Assembly: GCA_022824265.1 (NCBI GenBank)
Contig: JAJEAG010000033.1
Coordinates: 62,001 to 126,000, forward strand
Reading direction: 5' to 3'
Origin: Candidatus Poribacteria bacterium
Lineage (GTDB): Bacteria > Poribacteria > WGA-4E > WGA-3G
DNA length: 64,000 nt
This document shows positions 49,465 to 59,529 of this stretch, piece after piece (position 1 is the first letter of the stretch; each line of letters starts with the position of its first letter). The notes beneath the pieces are model-generated. The model worked only from the letters and a program-made list of their open reading frames with translations, ran no database searches and was not told the origin of the DNA. Made by a program: the position numbers and the translations under genes.

Positions 49465-50082
49465 CTAATTAGCGAGTAATTTGAAGGTTTTGCGATGAAT
49501 AGGGGATACACCGAACTTTGCAATAGCCTGACGGTGTTGTACCGTTGGATATCCTTTGTGTCGTTGAAACCCATAACTCGGATATGTTTGATTGTATTCA
49601 ATCATCAGTCTATCGCGAGTTGTTTTAGCAATAACTGATGCGGCTGCGATGGATATACTAAGATTATCACCTTTCGGAATTGCTTCTGCAGAAATGTCAG
49701 TTTCAGGTAGTTTGGTACCATCAACAAGGAGAAAGTCCGGTATTGGTGTGAGTTGTTTTATTGCTGCCTTCATTGCATGCAATGTTGCTTGAAGGATGTT
49801 TATATGCTCAATTATTTTATTATCTGCATAACCGATGCCGACTGAAACAGCAATGTTATTAATTTCATCAAACAAACTCGAACGTTGCTTTGAAGTTAAT
49901 TGCTTTGAATCCTTCAAATTATCTATTTGACAACCATAAGGTAAAATAACTGCAGCTGCTACGACTGGACCTGCCAGAGCACCTCTACCTGCTTCATCTA
50001 TACCAGCAATCCGCGTGTAACCCTTCTCACTACATGCCCGTTCAAAAGAGTCCATTCTGTTAGACTCTGCGTTCTTTGACAC
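49465..50082 (-). CDS. rnhB: Ribonuclease HII
   Basis: [62 protein letters not shown]. Confidence 0.96.
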   Translation of the reverse strand: MSKNAESNRMDSFERACSEKGYTRIAGIDEAGRGALAGPVVAAAVILPYGCQIDNLKDSKQLTSKQRSSLFDEINNIAVSVGIGYADNKIIEHINILQATLHAMKAAIKQLTPIPDFLLVDGTKLPETDISAEAIPKGDNLSISIAAASVIAKTTRDRLMIEYNQTYPSYGFQRHKGYPTVQHRQAIAKFGVSPIHRKTFKLLAN

Positions 50083-50404
50083 GAGCAGCTCTTCCAGTGC
50101 GGTCTCTCAAGTAGTATAATTTTGCACGGCGAACAGCACCGTAGCGCACTACACTGATACTTTCAATATTGGGTGAATGTAGTGGAAATGTCCTTTCACT
50201 TCCTGTACCGAATGCGACGCGACGCACAGTAAAAGTAGCACGTGTTCCACCATGAGCGCGACGAATCACTGTGCCTTCATAAGCCTGTATTCGTTCTTTC
50301 TGTCCCTCACGGATACGCGTATTGACTCTAACAATGTCCCCTGGACCAAATTCTGGAAAGTCACTTTTCATATATTGACTTTCAACTGATTCAATTAAAT
50401 TCAT
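50060..50404 (-). CDS. rplS: 50S ribosomal protein L19
   Basis: [76 protein letters not shown]. Confidence 0.97.
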   Translation of the reverse strand: MNLIESVESQYMKSDFPEFGPGDIVRVNTRIREGQKERIQAYEGTVIRRAHGGTRATFTVRRVAFGTGSERTFPLHSPNIESISVVRYGAVRRAKLYYLRDRTGRAARVKERRV

Positions 50405-50493
50405 TCTTCAGTTCCTCCTTTTATTAGATTAAAACTTTTGTATATATTTACTTGTGCAGCACTATTGTTTGGGCATGTTACTTTGATTTAGAT

Positions 50494-51216
50494 TTACTGC
50501 TTTACTTTATTGATGATTGCAAGTTCTTCATCAGTAAGATCATATTCTTGGAGTAAATCTGGTCGACGTTGTGCAGTACGTTTTAATGCTTCAACATGCC
50601 GCCATTTTTTTATATTATCATGATGTCCACTTAACAATACCTCCGGTACTTTCATACCTTCATAATCTGCGGGACGGGTGTAGTGTGGATGATCAAGTAG
50701 TTCTTTGCTAAATGAATCCTCGTGGGCAGACTCAAAATCTCCTAAAGCACCTGGTAAAACTCGTGCGATAGCATCAATTATCACGAGCGCAGCTATCTCT
50801 CCACCACTTAAAACATAATCCCCTATTGAGATTTCTGACGTGACGATTTTTTGACGTACTCGCTCATCAACTCCTTTATAACGACCACAAATTAATATAA
50901 GGTGATTTTCCAAAGATAACGCTTCAACAAGGGGTTGTGTTAAAGGTATTCCTTGTGGGGTCAAAAAGACTATGTGTGCATCAGATTCTACATTTAATTC
51001 TTTGGTAGCTGCGAAGATTGGTTCAGGTTTGAGAATCATCCCCGCTCCACCACCATAAGGATAATCGTCTACTGATTTATGTTTGTCTGTAGTCCAATCT
51101 CGTAAATTATAGACATTAACTGTAAGTCCACCAGCGTCTTGGATTCGCTTAAGAATACCTGTTTGCAGTGCAGGTGCGATTATATCTGGAAACAGTGCGA
51201 GGACATCCAATTTCAT
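50494..51216 (-). CDS. trmD: tRNA (guanine-N1)-methyltransferase
   Basis: [81 protein letters not shown]. Internal start preferred over the listed 51261. Confidence 0.96.
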   Translation of the reverse strand: MKLDVLALFPDIIAPALQTGILKRIQDAGGLTVNVYNLRDWTTDKHKSVDDYPYGGGAGMILKPEPIFAATKELNVESDAHIVFLTPQGIPLTQPLVEALSLENHLILICGRYKGVDERVRQKIVTSEISIGDYVLSGGEIAALVIIDAIARVLPGALGDFESAHEDSFSKELLDHPHYTRPADYEGMKVPEVLLSGHHDNIKKWRHVEALKRTAQRRPDLLQEYDLTDEELAIINKVKQ

Positions 51217-51235
51217 TATGTCGTGCCTATAATCG

Positions 51236-51487
51236 CTATGCTTCTGTTCTCGGTTCCTCAATTAATTCAAGAATCACTTTTTTATTAACTTTTAACCCCG
51301 CTGTATAAAGGAGAGTCCTAATTGCTTTTAGTGTCCTTCCGTATCTACCAATTATTTTTCCTAAATCCTCATCAGTAACACTCAATTCAATTATAACCAC
51401 TTTTTCACCAGTCACTTCACGGACGATTACATCATCTGGATAGTCAACGAGAGATTTTACGATGTATTCAATAAGTTCTTTGAACAT
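51236..51487 (-). CDS. khpA: KH-domain RNA-binding protein (KhpA-like)
   Basis: [42 protein letters not shown] (GxxG loop). Confidence 0.92.
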   Translation of the reverse strand: MFKELIEYIVKSLVDYPDDVIVREVTGEKVVIIELSVTDEDLGKIIGRYGRTLKAIRTLLYTAGLKVNKKVILELIEEPRTEA

Positions 51488-51556
51488 AACTAACTTTCTG
51501 TGGATATAATAATTGTAGGGTATGAAGACAGATTTATCTCAGTAGAAGTTAGAAAA

Positions 51557-51979
51557 CTATGCTTCCTCTTCAGACGTTTCTGTTGTTTCGTCTTTTTCAG
51601 ATGAATCGGATGCTTCCTCAGTGGGAGGATCTTCCTGTTCAACTTCACTTGAAGTATCATCTACTTCTTCAGGAGTATCATCTGTCTCAACTTCATCTTC
51701 AGGAAGCGGTTTTCCAAGTTTTTCAAATGTGAATTTCTTCCAGATGCCTTGTTGTGAAAGCAATCTCTTGGCTGTATCGGAGGGTTGTGCTCCTCGTCTT
51801 AACCATTTCAATGCTTTCTCTTCGTCAATAACGACATCTGCGGGTTCTGTAATTGGATTGTAATGACCAAGTCGTTCTAAAAAGACACCATCCCGTTGTG
51901 CTCGTGCATCGGCTGCAACAAGTCGAAAAAATGGTCTTTTTTTTCTACCGAGTCGTTGTAATCTTATTCTAACTGCCAA
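51557..51979 (-). CDS. rpsP: 30S ribosomal protein S16 with acidic C-terminal extension
   Basis: [61 protein letters not shown]; Glu/Asp/Ser/Thr-rich tail. Confidence 0.95.
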   Translation of the reverse strand: MAVRIRLQRLGRKKRPFFRLVAADARAQRDGVFLERLGHYNPITEPADVVIDEEKALKWLRRGAQPSDTAKRLLSQQGIWKKFTFEKLGKPLPEDEVETDDTPEEVDDTSSEVEQEDPPTEEASDSSEKDETTETSEEEA

Positions 51980-52061
51980 AAATTACCTCCTGGTAAAAAT
52001 AATATCACTGGGATAACCCAGTAGTATATAATATCTGAAATGTCCTAAATCTTTGTTTACT

Positions 52062-53453
52062 TTATTTACGTCTTTTACGTTTTCGTGGTTTTCTTGATTT
52101 GCGTTTTGTCTGGGTGATTACCCCCATTTTACCACCTAACTTCTGCATTGCCATACCACCTTGTTGGTTTAACATGTTATTCATCAACCGAAGTTGTGAA
52201 ACCAACTGATTGACTTGATTTACAGATGTACCACTACCTTTTGCAATACGGAGTTTGCGATTTCTATCAAGCAGAAGTGGATTTTGACGTTCCATAGGTG
52301 TCATTGATTGTATCATTGCTCTTGCATACTTAAATTGATCTTCATCTGGTTGCAAGTCTTTGACAGGTAATTGACTCTTAAACGGTACAAGATCAAGCAA
52401 TTGATCAAGGGGACCCATATTAGTTATTTGTTCAAGTTGTGTTAGAAAATCGTTAAAATCTAAGCCTTTCTTTTCTGTAAGTTTGCGTTCTAATTCTCGT
52501 GCTTGGTCTTCATTGAATACTGATTCGGCTTTCTCCATCAATGTCTGGAAATCACCTTGTCCGATAATACGCGATGCCATCCGTTCTGGATGAAATTCTT
52601 CAAGTGATGATGCCTCAATTTTCTCACCAACACCTATGAATTTGATCGGCTTATCTGTTACAGATCGGATAGAGAGTGCTGCTCCACCTCTTGCGTCTCC
52701 ATCCATCTTTGTCAAGATTACACCGCTAATATCCAAATCGTTGTTGAAATTTTCTGCGACATTCACTGCATCCTGACCTGTCATCGCATCAACGACAAGT
52801 AGTATTTCAGATGGATTTACAGCATCCTTAATTCCTTGAAGTTCACCCATCAAAGTCTCATCAATATGCAAACGACCGGCAGTGTCTATAATAACACAAT
52901 CGAACCCACGTTGTAACGCATCTTTCACTGAATCCTTGGCTATTTTCACAGGTGAAACATCGGTACCAAGTGAGAAGACAGGAGTGTCAATCTGTTCTCC
53001 AAGCACCTGCAACTGTTTTATAGCTGCTGGACGGTAAACATCACCTGCAACTAACATTGGGTTACGACCATCTTTACGGAATTTGAGTGCCAATTTCGCT
53101 GCTACTGTCGTTTTACCTGCCCCCTGTAAACCTGCCAACATCACAACAGTTGGACCAGTGGGAGAGATTTGAATCTTTGCAGATTCAGCACCCATCAATT
53201 CGGTTAATTCTTCCTTGATTATCTTCGCAATCTGAAGTTCAGGTGTGAGACTACCCATCACTTCTTGTCCAAGTGCACGCTCTTTGATATTGTCAATGAA
53301 ATCACGCGTGACCTTGTAGTTCACATCTGCTTCTAAAAAGGCGCGACGAACATCTCGCAGAGAATCAGAGATATTATTCTCTGTCAATTTTCCCTGCCCT
53401 TTTATTTTTTTGAAGGTGCTTTGTAGCCGTTCACTTAAACTCTCAAACATCAC
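52062..53453 (-). CDS. ffh: Signal recognition particle protein
   Basis: MLAGLQGAGKTTVAAKLAL, DVYRPAAIKQLQVLG, DTAGRLHIDETLM, Met-rich C-terminal M domain. Confidence 0.97.
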   Translation of the reverse strand: MMFESLSERLQSTFKKIKGQGKLTENNISDSLRDVRRAFLEADVNYKVTRDFIDNIKERALGQEVMGSLTPELQIAKIIKEELTELMGAESAKIQISPTGPTVVMLAGLQGAGKTTVAAKLALKFRKDGRNPMLVAGDVYRPAAIKQLQVLGEQIDTPVFSLGTDVSPVKIAKDSVKDALQRGFDCVIIDTAGRLHIDETLMGELQGIKDAVNPSEILLVVDAMTGQDAVNVAENFNNDLDISGVILTKMDGDARGGAALSIRSVTDKPIKFIGVGEKIEASSLEEFHPERMASRIIGQGDFQTLMEKAESVFNEDQARELERKLTEKKGLDFNDFLTQLEQITNMGPLDQLLDLVPFKSQLPVKDLQPDEDQFKYARAMIQSMTPMERQNPLLLDRNRKLRIAKGSGTSVNQVNQLVSQLRLMNNMLNQQGGMAMQKLGGKMGVITQTKRKSRKPRKRKRRK

Positions 53454-53540
53454 AAGATATCCGTTATCAAAGGAGATTTCAATTATAGAATTATAGCAAA
53501 AATATAACTCTCTGTCAAGTTTTTTTATTTATAGACAGGG

Positions 53541-53650
53541 TTATTTAGTTTTCGTTAATTCGTAGAAATATGTCGTAAAGTCGCGACCAAGAAGTCGATC
53601 CTATAGAAGAGTGGGTGAAGACAAGCGAGGAGACCTTGTCCTACGATAGG
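53541..53650 (+). repeat. Dispersed intergenic repeat, copy 3, with terminal palindrome-like GCGAGGAGACCTTGTC
   Basis: TTAGTTTTCGTTAATTCGTAGAAATATGTCGTAAAGTCGCGACCAAGAAGTCGATCCTATA; same family and orientation as 25186 and 39765. Confidence 0.75.
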
Positions 53651-53769
53651 ACATCAGAAATGCTTATTGTCAGAATCGCTGAGGGCACAGAACAGGCTGA
53701 ATGAAGAGGAGTTTTCAGTGATTCAGATTAATGTGTTTTGTAGTAGTCATTATTTTTCAAATTTCTCGG

Positions 53770-54603
53770 CTAATTCAATTTTAAATCCGCCCATGTAGTT
53801 GTTAATTTACTCCCTATCTCAACATCAAGAAAACTATGGATTTCATCAAAGAAACTCTTTTGGTCATTTGAATTGAATGGATATAATTTTACCGATCTGT
53901 GGGTTTTGGCATCAAAGTGAAGGTTCATATAAGCAGCTCCGCCGCTCTGTCCTACACGGTACAACAGCACATTGACTCCCTTTTTCAACTCCACCTCAAC
54001 ATTGTAGTCAACCTGTTGTGGTGCACCAGTCCATCGTGAATTATTGTACCATTTCTCTCCATTAATCCAAATCTGTGCATAGTCATCGTGTGCAGGTGAC
54101 ATCACAGACTGAATGGTATCAGGTGCTCTGATAACAAGAATGCCGTAAGTATCAAAATTGGTTGCAACACCGTTACGGATTATATTATTCTGATTACCCG
54201 GATCTACTTCATAAACAGTCCAATTGCGCTTGCCTCCATTGTTCTGTGACCATTCCATCTCAATTCTCTGCGTCTTCATTAGACCATTAACTGTAGAAAG
54301 TGTTTCTTGAAACAATCTTTGGTTAGTTCCTCTTGCAATCAAGTCAATAGGTGCTGAAGCATTAAACCCACCATTGTTAATATAATTCCCATCAAGACCA
54401 TACCATTTTCGTATCCATGTTGCAGCACCAGAATGATCCTCGTTTAATTGTGTTCCATCTTGAGGAACTTTCATCACTTCCAATTCACCAAGTGGTCCGT
54501 CTTTAATGTTAACTTCTGCTTGACCCAAGGATTTATCTAATAATGAGAGAAATAATGTAAGAATCAGCAATGTTGAAACTAAATACTTACTGAAATGTGT
54601 CAT
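53770..54603 (-). CDS. Secreted protein of unassigned fold with C-terminal KLTTTW motif
   Basis: Signal peptide KYLVSTLLILTLFLSLLDKSLGQ; central PAHDDYAQIWINGEKWYNNSRWTGAPQQVDYNVEVELKKGVNVLLYRVGQSGGAAYMNLHFD; ends GSKLTTTWADLKLN. Confidence 0.75.
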   Translation of the reverse strand: MTHFSKYLVSTLLILTLFLSLLDKSLGQAEVNIKDGPLGELEVMKVPQDGTQLNEDHSGAATWIRKWYGLDGNYINNGGFNASAPIDLIARGTNQRLFQETLSTVNGLMKTQRIEMEWSQNNGGKRNWTVYEVDPGNQNNIIRNGVATNFDTYGILVIRAPDTIQSVMSPAHDDYAQIWINGEKWYNNSRWTGAPQQVDYNVEVELKKGVNVLLYRVGQSGGAAYMNLHFDAKTHRSVKLYPFNSNDQKSFFDEIHSFLDVEIGSKLTTTWADLKLN

Positions 54604-54653
54604 TAGTATCCTTTACCAAACAGAATTAAGATTTAATCATGAACCGATATCAA

Positions 54654-56471
54654 TCAATTTGGATATGTATCCAATGCCTTGTGCCATTCGGTTAACTTAG
54701 CTACACGTTCGGCAGAAACAGATGATATTTCAAGAGGTCTACCACGCGTATCAATTACCAATCCGACTACTCCCCCCATCGCTTCAGTCTCAATGTGCGT
54801 TCCACGACCAGCACCAACATCAAACTTCCGTGATGGTTGTATTTTCAGTAATGCCTTTTCGCCCAAACCAAGATCATAGTGACGGAGTTCACCGTAAGTA
54901 ATATCCTCAGTAATAACCTGTGTATCTCCAATTCGGATTTCTACAGAGAGACAACTCTCGCCTTCCTTCCCAATTCCGATAGGTGCGACACAAGTACCAA
55001 GATGTATTAGACAATCACGTTCAAAGACATGGGTCGCTGCTTCTTCATTAACCTGCGCTAAAACCCCAAGTTGAGGCATCATAAAAATACTATCAACTGC
55101 GAGATGTGTTATTCCTTCAGGTTGAAATGCGTCAATCATCATTAGCATAGATTGTTGTCTACGGGGCGCGTGCGATAAAACACCTCCACTGCCAACTATC
55201 ATATCTAAAGAAATCATATTAACAAGTGTTTGTCCACTTTCTGCTTGGTCAAATGCTTCCGAGATTGTCCGTTGTTGTTGCACACCACGCAATTCCACTG
55301 CCAATTGTTTATGTTGATCAAATGCCAATCTCAATGCTTCACGAGCAATCGCCTGCTCCAAAACCAATTCTTGTAATGTTTGGGGTATAGTTGTGGGACG
55401 AATCATCTTATTTTTTACACGATTACGGAGATCGCCAACCTCAATATCAAATGGAACCCATCGCATTACGTTTTCTAAACCTGCTTCAGCAAGTACGTTT
55501 GATACGCTATAACTCATACCAAGGTTAGCACTCACTGTTCGGTTAAAAATTGCTTCTGAATCACGGTTTTTGAAGACAGAAAACACATCTGTTGTTGCAC
55601 CTCCGATATCGACACCAACTACCTGAATATCCTGTTGTGAAGAAACAGTTTGTATTATTTCTCCTACTGCCCCAGGGGTTGGCATTATAGGTGCATCTGT
55701 CCATTCAATCAGTTTTTTATAACCGGGTGCATGTGCCATAACGTGTTCAAGGAATTGATCCTGAATTTTATGTCTGGTTGGCATCAAATCTTCACGTTCT
55801 AACACTGGACGCAAATTATCTACTATTTCAAGCGACATCACATCATCCAGACGTTCCTTAATCAATTCATGTGCGTCTTTGTTACCCGCATAGATCAGCG
55901 GCAATTCATAAGCAATTCCGAGACGTGGTTGTGGACGTGCAGCAGCGATGATTTCTGCCAATTCAACAACATGGGAGGTAGTACCACCATCAACACCCCC
56001 AGAGAGTAGGAGCATATCAGGACGTAAATGGCGAATTCGTTCAATTTTTTCGTGTGGTAGGCGTTTGTCGTTTGAAGCAATTACGTCCATAACAATCGCA
56101 CCAGCACCTAACGCAGCACGTTCTGCACTTTCCCCTGTTAGGTTACGTACAACTCCAGCAACCATCATCTGTAAACCACCGCCAGCACTGCTTGTTGAAA
56201 TATAAATGTCAACACCATCATCACCATTCTGCGGCTTGATGATGACACCATTGTCAAGAAGTTTCCGTCCTGCAAGTTCCTCAACTTCAGTGATCGCGTT
56301 AATAACACCTGCTGTAACATCCTCTACAGGTGCTTCAACTGTTGTAGGGGCTTCACCACGGACAATAAGTTGATATTCATCACCACGTTTTTCAATGAGA
56401 ATTGCTTTTGTCGTAGTGCTACCACAGTCCGTGGCAAGAATTGAACGGAGTTCACCTCCTGATTCATTCAT
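54654..56471 (-). CDS. Glutamate mutase accessory-like ASKHA ATPase (GlmL/MutL-type)
   Basis: ILATDCGSTTTKAILIEKRGDEY, STSSAGGGLQMMVAGVVRNLTGESAERAALGAGAIV, LRPDMLLLSGGVDGGTTSHV, VVGVDIGGATTDVFSVF, DMIVGSGGVLSHAP. Confidence 0.9.
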   Translation of the reverse strand: MNESGGELRSILATDCGSTTTKAILIEKRGDEYQLIVRGEAPTTVEAPVEDVTAGVINAITEVEELAGRKLLDNGVIIKPQNGDDGVDIYISTSSAGGGLQMMVAGVVRNLTGESAERAALGAGAIVMDVIASNDKRLPHEKIERIRHLRPDMLLLSGGVDGGTTSHVVELAEIIAAARPQPRLGIAYELPLIYAGNKDAHELIKERLDDVMSLEIVDNLRPVLEREDLMPTRHKIQDQFLEHVMAHAPGYKKLIEWTDAPIMPTPGAVGEIIQTVSSQQDIQVVGVDIGGATTDVFSVFKNRDSEAIFNRTVSANLGMSYSVSNVLAEAGLENVMRWVPFDIEVGDLRNRVKNKMIRPTTIPQTLQELVLEQAIAREALRLAFDQHKQLAVELRGVQQQRTISEAFDQAESGQTLVNMISLDMIVGSGGVLSHAPRRQQSMLMMIDAFQPEGITHLAVDSIFMMPQLGVLAQVNEEAATHVFERDCLIHLGTCVAPIGIGKEGESCLSVEIRIGDTQVITEDITYGELRHYDLGLGEKALLKIQPSRKFDVGAGRGTHIETEAMGGVVGLVIDTRGRPLEISSVSAERVAKLTEWHKALDTYPN

Positions 56472-56524
56472 ATATTTTGTCTCCTAATTTTACTATAGAA
56501 TAGTAATTAAATTCTATAATTCAT

Positions 56525-57322
56525 CTAATACCCTAATTGTCGCAAATACTCTCGATTCACAGACATCCGTTCTTCATCAGTGCGGTCTTCAACCATACCC
56601 GGACACGCAGTAATCCACCGTTCATAACCGAGTTTCTCTAAAGTTGACATTATTCCTGGAAAATCAATCACATTTCCTCCACCAACATCAACCCAATTCA
56701 CTTCATAATTGCTTCCATCTCCTCCAGTGTATCCAGAATAATCTTGTAAATGGACATAGACAAGTACATCCTTATATCTACGAATGGATTCAATCGGGTC
56801 AAATCCCCATAGTGCAGAATGTGATACGTCAATGCACAGTTTACACTTACGCAATAGACTCATATATTTTGCCCAATCCTCAATTGAATCTACCGTTGTA
56901 TTGGTATGAATATGATAACAGACATCTAATCCGTATCGTGCTGCATATTCTGCCCATTCTTCAGAAACATCAGCAAGTTTTGTCAGATCATCGTTATTTA
57001 TTGGGCGGTCGTCTGGTTTACCAGCACCCATGAACATGAAGCAGTCTGCCCCTACTTCTGCGGCAAAGTCAATTCTTCTTTTATTAATTTCCATCTGTTC
57101 ATAGTTTTTATCAATCGGCAACCCACGTGCTGTGACCGCAGCGACAGGCATGTCAACATTCTCACAGATCCTACGTATACGACGCGGTGTACCTGACCAA
57201 TCTAATGATTGCCGCATCTCCCATCCATCCCAACCAGCATTCTTGAGTTGGACTAACAACTTCTCAAAATCAGGTTGTTGCCAACGTAATGTACTATATC
57301 CAAATTTAAAACTCATCTTCAT
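56525..57322 (-). CDS. Sugar phosphate isomerase/epimerase (TIM barrel)
   Basis: LKNAGWDGWEMRQSLDWSG, GADCFMFMGAGKP, VCYHIHTNTTVDS, LCIDVSHSALWGFDP, YVHLQDYSG, WITACPGMVED. Confidence 0.88.
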   Translation of the reverse strand: MKMSFKFGYSTLRWQQPDFEKLLVQLKNAGWDGWEMRQSLDWSGTPRRIRRICENVDMPVAAVTARGLPIDKNYEQMEINKRRIDFAAEVGADCFMFMGAGKPDDRPINNDDLTKLADVSEEWAEYAARYGLDVCYHIHTNTTVDSIEDWAKYMSLLRKCKLCIDVSHSALWGFDPIESIRRYKDVLVYVHLQDYSGYTGGDGSNYEVNWVDVGGGNVIDFPGIMSTLEKLGYERWITACPGMVEDRTDEERMSVNREYLRQLGY

Positions 57323-57479
57323 ACTCCTCTACACAGTTCTTTAATGATTTATAGCAGCAAGCACTGAAAATTATATCAGATTTTTATATTGCTTGCAATA
57401 AATGTTAGTTTTTGTTAAACTATTTCTGCAAACTATATATCTGTTTATTTCCGTAAAGACCTATTTTTAAGGAGAAAAT

Positions 57480-58445
57480 ATGGATAAAGTGAAACTCGGT
57501 TTCATCGGTACAGGTGGTATGGCTGGAGCGCACATGCGCAACCTGAAAGACAATTTTGAAGATGTTGAATTCTGTGCAATGTGCGATATCTCAGAAGACC
57601 GTGCAAAAGCACGTGCCGAAGAATTTGGTGGCAATGCTTATTCTGACTTTCGTGTTATGTATGATAAAGAGGATCTGGATGCAGTTTACATCTGCACGCC
57701 TCCCTTTGCACACGGTGAACAGGAACGAATCGCTTGTGAAAATGGCATCGCAATGTTCATTGAAAAGCCGATTCATTCTGAATTAGAACCGGCAATCATA
57801 ATCAATGATTACATTAAAGAGACCGGTGTTATTACAAGTGTAGGATATCACTGGCGGTACGGTGGCAATGCTCAGAATGCAAAGAAAATGCTTGAGGAGC
57901 AACCGCAAATTCTCGGAGCACTCGGTTATTGGATGGGTGGTATGCCCGGAACACCATGGTGGCGTGTCAGAGCACAATCTGGTGGGCAACACGTTGAACA
58001 GACAACACACATTTTCGATCTGTGTCGATTTCTCGTTGGAAGCGACGGTAAAACCGTACACGGTGTTGCAAATAGCGGTAGCATGACACATGTAGAAAAC
58101 TATGACGTTGACGATATCAGTATGGTTAACATTGAATTCGAAAACGGTGCTGTTGCAAATATTGTTTCTGCCTGTGCATTAGAAGGTTTTGGACGCGTAC
58201 ATCTTGAGGTATTCACACGTGGTCTCGTTGTTACTGTCGGTGGACCGAACAATGCAAACCGCAAAGGTGAAACAGAACCACTTTCAGGTGCTGGTGGACA
58301 AGATCGAGATCGTGTCTTTATTGATGCAGTCAAGAGTGGCGATGACTCAGAAATACTGTCACCGTATAGCGACGCACTCCAGACGCTCCGTATCATGCTT
58401 GCTGCAAGCACATCGTTTGAGACTGGTAAAGCTATTGACCTGTAA
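57480..58445 (+). CDS. Gfo/Idh/MocA family oxidoreductase
   Basis: KLGFIGTGGMAGAHMRNL, DAVYICTPPFAHGEQERIACENGIAMFIEKPIH, GYHWRYGGN. Confidence 0.94.
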   Translation: MDKVKLGFIGTGGMAGAHMRNLKDNFEDVEFCAMCDISEDRAKARAEEFGGNAYSDFRVMYDKEDLDAVYICTPPFAHGEQERIACENGIAMFIEKPIHSELEPAIIINDYIKETGVITSVGYHWRYGGNAQNAKKMLEEQPQILGALGYWMGGMPGTPWWRVRAQSGGQHVEQTTHIFDLCRFLVGSDGKTVHGVANSGSMTHVENYDVDDISMVNIEFENGAVANIVSACALEGFGRVHLEVFTRGLVVTVGGPNNANRKGETEPLSGAGGQDRDRVFIDAVKSGDDSEILSPYSDALQTLRIMLAASTSFETGKAIDL

Positions 58446-58546
58446 TGTACTTTAGAAACATTCTGCGTGTCAACTGTTCTTACATAGACATTAGTCTCAA
58501 AAACACATTGTTGTTTTCATTATTATTTCATTGAGAGAGAAAAATT

Positions 58547-59302
58547 ATGCCAATTAATCAATCCATCTGTTTTGGTAATTTCCGGCGTGATAGAGAGCCG
58601 GTAGACGTTATTAAAAAAGCCGCTGAGATCGGTTATAAATCTGTTGAAATGTTACCAGCAGATCTCTGGTCTGTTGTTCAGGATCACGGTATGCGGGTCG
58701 CTATCATAGTCGGACACTCATCACTTCCATCCGGTTTGAACGATCCAGACAACCATGATCGAATTGAGGATGAGTTACTCAAGAATATTGACATCGCTGC
58801 TGAGAACGACATCCCAGGTCTGATCTGTTTTTCTGGTAATAGAGAAGGTAGGTCAGATGAAGAAGGTCGTGATAACACAATAGCCGGTTTGTCTCGGGTA
58901 ACAAAGGTTGCAGAGGAAAAGGGAGTTAACTTGTGTGTTGAACTACTCAACAGCAAAGTTAACCATCCAGATTATCAGTGTGATAAGACTGAGTGGGGTG
59001 TTGAAGTATGTCAGGGTGTCGATTCACCACGTGCACTTCTCCTCCACGACATCTACCACATGCAAATTATGGAAGGTGACCTAATCCGCAATATCACGGA
59101 TTACATTGAGTATATCGGACACTTTCACACAGCAGGAAATCCTGGACGACGCGATCTGGATGATGAACAGGAAATCTATTATCCTGCTGTTATGCGTGCT
59201 ATTGCAAATACTGACTATGACCTTTATGTCGGGCATGAATTCAGCCCTAAAGGTGATTCGTTCGATGCAATGCAGCATGCTTATGATGTGTGTAATGTTT
59301 AG
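58547..59302 (+). CDS. Hydroxypyruvate isomerase-like TIM barrel protein
   Basis: AAEIGYKSVEMLPADLW, GLICFSGNREGRSDEEGRDNTIAGL, NLCVELLNSKVNHPDYQCD, LLLHDIYHMQIMEGDL, GHFHTAGNPGRRDLDDEQEIYYPAVM. Confidence 0.92.
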   Translation: MPINQSICFGNFRRDREPVDVIKKAAEIGYKSVEMLPADLWSVVQDHGMRVAIIVGHSSLPSGLNDPDNHDRIEDELLKNIDIAAENDIPGLICFSGNREGRSDEEGRDNTIAGLSRVTKVAEEKGVNLCVELLNSKVNHPDYQCDKTEWGVEVCQGVDSPRALLLHDIYHMQIMEGDLIRNITDYIEYIGHFHTAGNPGRRDLDDEQEIYYPAVMRAIANTDYDLYVGHEFSPKGDSFDAMQHAYDVCNV

Positions 59303-59320
59303 ACATGATTGATATTTGCT

Positions 59321-59342
59321 GGACGGGTAACTATACCCGTCC
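59321..59342 (+). terminator. Hairpin downstream of the hydroxypyruvate isomerase-like gene
   Basis: GGACGGGTA-ACTA-TACCCGTCC, perfect 9-bp stem. Confidence 0.6.
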
Positions 59343-59529
59343 ACTTGCAATCTATGTATAATGACATTTGATTGAAATGAAGGGAATCATAATTATTTAA
59401 TGAATTATAAATTTTAATAATCATAGAAATGTATTAATTGTAATGTAAATAAAGGGAGATTAAGCGACGAATACAATAAAATCGTATATCAAGAATACGC
59501 AATCTATGAAACCTAAGGAGGAAGCTAAA

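Noticed and set aside
25186-53650. Possible CRISPR from recurring repeats
   Set aside because: Copies are tens of kb apart, ~60-110 bp long and not regularly spaced; no cas genes seen.
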